Origin: Marinoscillum pacificum
GTDB lineage: Bacteria > Bacteroidota > Bacteroidia > Cytophagales > Cyclobacteriaceae
DNA: 64,000 bases
Direction: 5' to 3'
Assembly: GCF_024714495.1 (NCBI RefSeq)
Contig: NZ_JAMZMJ010000004.1
Coordinates: 124,001 to 188,000, forward strand
Shown here piece by piece: positions 61,419 to 64,000 of the stretch. The notes below the pieces were generated by a model, which had not been told where the DNA came from, did not search any database, and saw nothing but the letters and a program-made list of their open reading frames with translations. Each line of letters opens with the position of its first letter. The stretch's first letter is position 1. A program made the translations under genes and the position numbers.

Positions 61419-63538
61419 TAAATACCTAATATTTTAAGAACCACACGTCTATTTTTAGCCTTGTTTTCTTCCGAATCATTCGGAACTATTGGCTGACTTT
61501 CTCCATAACCTTTGGCTACAAATCGATCCTGAGGAATTTTATTTTCGATCAAAAACTTGACCACACTTTCAGCACGTCGGTTGGAGAGTGCCGCATTGTA
61601 TGCTGCTGATCCCACATCATCGGTGTGGGCAGCTATTTCCACATTGAGATTAGGGTTTTGCTGCATCAACCCGATCACACGTTGTAGCTCACTGTAAGAC
61701 ACTTCATTTAGTTGATCGGAATTGGATTCAAACAAAATCTCCTTCAAAGTCAGATTAGCTCCGGGTACCAATGGCTGAAGCTTCAACTGGAGACTTGGAG
61801 TTCCTCCATTGGCTGAAACAGATACACCTCCCATTGGATCATCAGCATCTCCTGAAGTAATCTTGGTGCCATCAGGATCCATATCAATGACTGTACTGTT
61901 GAAAGCATAACCCTGATCACTTGTAGCTTCTATTTCATATCGATCTCCAATACGAAGTGCTACGGTTTCATTGCCCTCCACATCTATCACCTCATCACGG
62001 TTACGGTTTCGGATTCGAACTCTCGATCGAATTTTTCCATTGTTGACCAGGTCGGCCACATTGATCTGGACATCTCGTTTATTTGGAAGCATCTCCACAT
62101 CTCTTATGAAGTCCGGATAAACGACCAGTTGGGAGACATCTAAAGTGAAAAGCTCACTTTCAAAATTGTCTTTATCTACGATAATTTCATAGACCTTTCC
62201 AAGTGGCAAGTTCAAAGTGATGCGACCGTTCGGATCATTCTCAATGTCTTGTAGCAATTGACTTCCTCCTTGTTCTTTGACTTTGATATTAGCCTGAACT
62301 GGTTCAAACAAGTCTCCATCATAGATATTCAAATCCAGATTAGCTGATTTATACAGTTGAATATCCTGATCAATTTCTTTGTACTCATCTTCTTCTGTCA
62401 AATCGAAGAATAGCGATTTAGAGGTATATCCATCCTTCTTGATTTCTATGTTATAATTTCCACCAACAGCTAAAACCACAGTATATCGTCCATCACTAGG
62501 GTTGTTATTGATGGTCATGATCTCCCCAGATGTGAAAGCATCGGAAACAATTATTTCAGCTCCAATTCCTTCATCACTCGATCCATCTGTAATAAAGCCC
62601 TGGATGATGATGTTCTTGAACTGACGAAGCTGATATGGGATTTCTACTGAATAGATATCTTTCGCATCGTGAACATAGTACAATAAATCTCCCTGAGCAG
62701 TGATAGAAGAGAACTGATCGGGAAGAGGGGAATTGATAAACTCCAGAGCTACAGGTGGCACCCAATCTCCGATTTCCGTCAAATGGGTTTGATAGAGATC
62801 AAAACTTCCTTTGCCTCCCAGGCGATTGGACGCAAATATCAACGTCTTGTTATCAGCCATGATTCTCGGAGCTTTCTCACAATCCTGATTGATTGGATAA
62901 GGCAACAATTCAGGTTGACCCCAGTTGCCATCTGGCTGTTTTTTTGATAAATAGAGACTAAAACAAGCTTTATTCTCCCATATTTTTGCCAATTCTTTAT
63001 CCTGAATGGGATTGTAATTTTGTCTTACGAAATACAATGTTTTACCATCCGCAGAGATCGATGGGAAACCTTCATAGCCATTACTATTAATTGGTTCCCC
63101 AATATTGACTGGCTCTGTCCAGGCATTCCCATCCCGAGTAGAATAATAGATGTCTTCACCACCAAAACCTCCTCTAAAAGAAGCAAAAAAGAACAGGGTA
63201 TTCCCATCAAATGAGATACTTGGCCCTCCAATTAAATCGGTGGAGTCTCCAAAATTATTAACAGCATCTATTGGAGCTGGATCACTCCATTGTCCATCCA
63301 CCAGCCTGGAATCAAACAGTTGATATCTGCCTCTTCTATTGGACTCAATAATCATGGTCCGACCATCAGCAGAAATAGAAGGCGCATATTCTATCTGAGC
63401 ACTGTTAAGTGCATCGATAGGCTTTGCTGTAGTTTTAAAGTACTTTAATGAATCGGCATAAGTCTTCAATGTATCCGGCATCTGACTCTGAGCCACCCAA
63501 CTCACAAGTACTGCAAAAACGGTAATTATATATTTCAT
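61418..63538 (-). CDS. OmpA-family protein with PD40 repeats
   Basis: The 706-residue protein has a signal peptide (about 1-18), a PD40/WD40-like propeller (about 45-300; APSISADGRTMIIESN, PSISFDGNTLFFFASFRGG, PSISADGKTLYFVR, APRIMADNKTLIFASNRLGG), a carboxypeptidase-regulatory-like beta domain (about 310-480) and a C-terminal OmpA domain (about 590-706; LFESNSDQLNEVSY, IAAHTDDVGS, NRRAESVVKFL, YGESQPIVPNDSEENKAKNRRV) that binds peptidoglycan. This layout matches PorE-like or gliding-related proteins of the phylum, but the exact role is unknown. It starts 25 bases after the CHAT gene and ends on the next gene's start. Confidence 0.92.
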   Translation of the reverse strand: MKYIITVFAVLVSWVAQSQMPDTLKTYADSLKYFKTTAKPIDALNSAQIEYAPSISADGRTMIIESNRRGRYQLFDSRLVDGQWSDPAPIDAVNNFGDSTDLIGGPSISFDGNTLFFFASFRGGFGGEDIYYSTRDGNAWTEPVNIGEPINSNGYEGFPSISADGKTLYFVRQNYNPIQDKELAKIWENKACFSLYLSKKQPDGNWGQPELLPYPINQDCEKAPRIMADNKTLIFASNRLGGKGSFDLYQTHLTEIGDWVPPVALEFINSPLPDQFSSITAQGDLLYYVHDAKDIYSVEIPYQLRQFKNIIIQGFITDGSSDEGIGAEIIVSDAFTSGEIMTINNNPSDGRYTVVLAVGGNYNIEIKKDGYTSKSLFFDLTEEDEYKEIDQDIQLYKSANLDLNIYDGDLFEPVQANIKVKEQGGSQLLQDIENDPNGRITLNLPLGKVYEIIVDKDNFESELFTLDVSQLVVYPDFIRDVEMLPNKRDVQINVADLVNNGKIRSRVRIRNRNRDEVIDVEGNETVALRIGDRYEIEATSDQGYAFNSTVIDMDPDGTKITSGDADDPMGGVSVSANGGTPSLQLKLQPLVPGANLTLKEILFESNSDQLNEVSYSELQRVIGLMQQNPNLNVEIAAHTDDVGSAAYNAALSNRRAESVVKFLIENKIPQDRFVAKGYGESQPIVPNDSEENKAKNRRVVLKILGI

Positions 63539-63563
63539 CTCTCAGTAATTGTAACTCCCAATT

Positions 63564-64000
63564 TTACTTGCCAAGCATTACAAATGCTCCCCAATAATAT
63601 GGTTCTTTAAATTCTTTTCTCACCTCGGAAATTGCCGCATTGAAGGCATCAATTTTACTAGCCCCACCAAACCAGTTTTTATAAAATCCGGTCATTAGCA
63701 TTTGTGTTGTTTGATCGTTTACCTTCCACAAACTCATCACGAGGTTATCAGCTCCCGCCACCAAGAACGATCGCTGCAATCCATAAACCCCTTCACCATT
63801 TTTTACCTCTCCGAGTCCAGTCTCACAGGCAGACATTACGACCAACTCCGTATTATCCAGGTTAAGATTCATCACCTCATATGCAGTCAGAATTCCATCC
63901 TCTTCCCCTGGTAAGGCTTCATTTTTCATGGTATTCTGAGCGCCTGCCAATAAAAGACCTGATCTTAACAATGGATTGAACTTCGCATTTCGTGTTGTCA
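63564..64000 (-). CDS. CHAT-domain protease, C-terminal part
   Basis: This is the 3' end of a larger gene: the frame is open up to base 64000, so the 5' part lies to the right of the window. The C-terminal 145 residues form the end of a caspase-like CHAT domain: NPLLRSGLLLAG, DDGILTAYEVMNLNL, then VVMSACETGLGEVKNGEGVYGL with the catalytic Cys, and VMSLWKVND. The catalytic His would lie beyond the window end. In this phylum CHAT domains usually follow TPR repeats. It is the first visible gene of a minus-strand operon with PD40-OmpA and the 747-residue protein. Confidence 0.92.
   Translation of the reverse strand, partial: TTRNAKFNPLLRSGLLLAGAQNTMKNEALPGEEDGILTAYEVMNLNLDNTELVVMSACETGLGEVKNGEGVYGLQRSFLVAGADNLVMSLWKVNDQTTQMLMTGFYKNWFGGASKIDAFNAAISEVRKEFKEPYYWGAFVMLGK

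Noticed and set aside
1-64000. CRISPR array, prophage, integrase or insertion sequence
   Set aside because: No spaced direct repeats, phage structural genes, transposase or integrase motifs were found.

Overview
The window looks like chromosomal DNA of a Bacteroidota bacterium of the Cytophagales type (Reichenbachiella/Fulvivirga-like; genus not resolved). The evidence is a moderately AT-rich composition, almost no Shine-Dalgarno sequences, a C-terminal type IX secretion sorting domain on a subtilase, and several Bacteroidota-typical families (DUF1573, DUF4293, DUF4112, long NusB, eukaryote-like GlgB, 7TMR-DISM hybrid kinase, PD40-OmpA, CHAT). No tRNA, rRNA, CRISPR array, prophage or insertion sequence was found.

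Layout. (1) 1-5709 is the right part of a RiPP biosynthesis locus: the end of a grasp-with-spasm ATP-grasp, a 67-residue protein, a SPASM maturase without a radical-SAM motif, a TPR/DUF6624 protein and a B12-type radical SAM RiPP maturase, all with overlapping ends, followed by a convergent HlyD adaptor. Precursor peptides and the ABC exporter would lie left of the window. (2) 5908-13836 holds glgB, then an ECF sigma / HEAT-repeat anti-sigma / two DUF4097 operon and a large FtsX-type permease. (3) 13977-20083 holds an MBL hydrolase, a Crp/Fnr regulator divergent from an ethanolamine-permease-like transporter, an iron alcohol dehydrogenase, a class I glutamine amidotransferase (PuuD-like) and an aldehyde dehydrogenase. 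Together these fit a gamma-glutamyl route for an amino alcohol such as ethanolamine. (4) 20084-35366 is a mixed region: hybrid sensor kinase, BASS symporter plus acyltransferase, secreted MORN protein, M14 carboxypeptidase, aldose epimerase, HEIGH metalloprotease lipoprotein, T9SS subtilase, membrane proteins, and a TetR-controlled SDR. (5) 35454-49025 is mostly housekeeping: htpG, truA, two convergent halves of a probable heterodimeric ABC exporter, leucine dehydrogenase, and the nusB-ytxH-DUF1573-yajC-cdaR-coaE block. (6) 49002-59164 holds a WG-repeat-like membrane protein, a candidate structured small RNA, a TMEM175-type channel, an M28 peptidase, an AsmA-like protein, isoaspartyl peptidase, dksA-like, scpB and rluB. 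(7) 59175-64000 is a minus-strand operon, CHAT protease (cut by the window end) - PD40/OmpA - secreted helical/propeller protein.

The most promising items are the RiPP locus, the gamma-glutamyl amino-alcohol operon, the CHAT-OmpA operon, the structured RNA at about 52027-52155 and two copies of a dispersed palindromic repeat. All functional statements come from reading the sequence and family knowledge; no database search was run.
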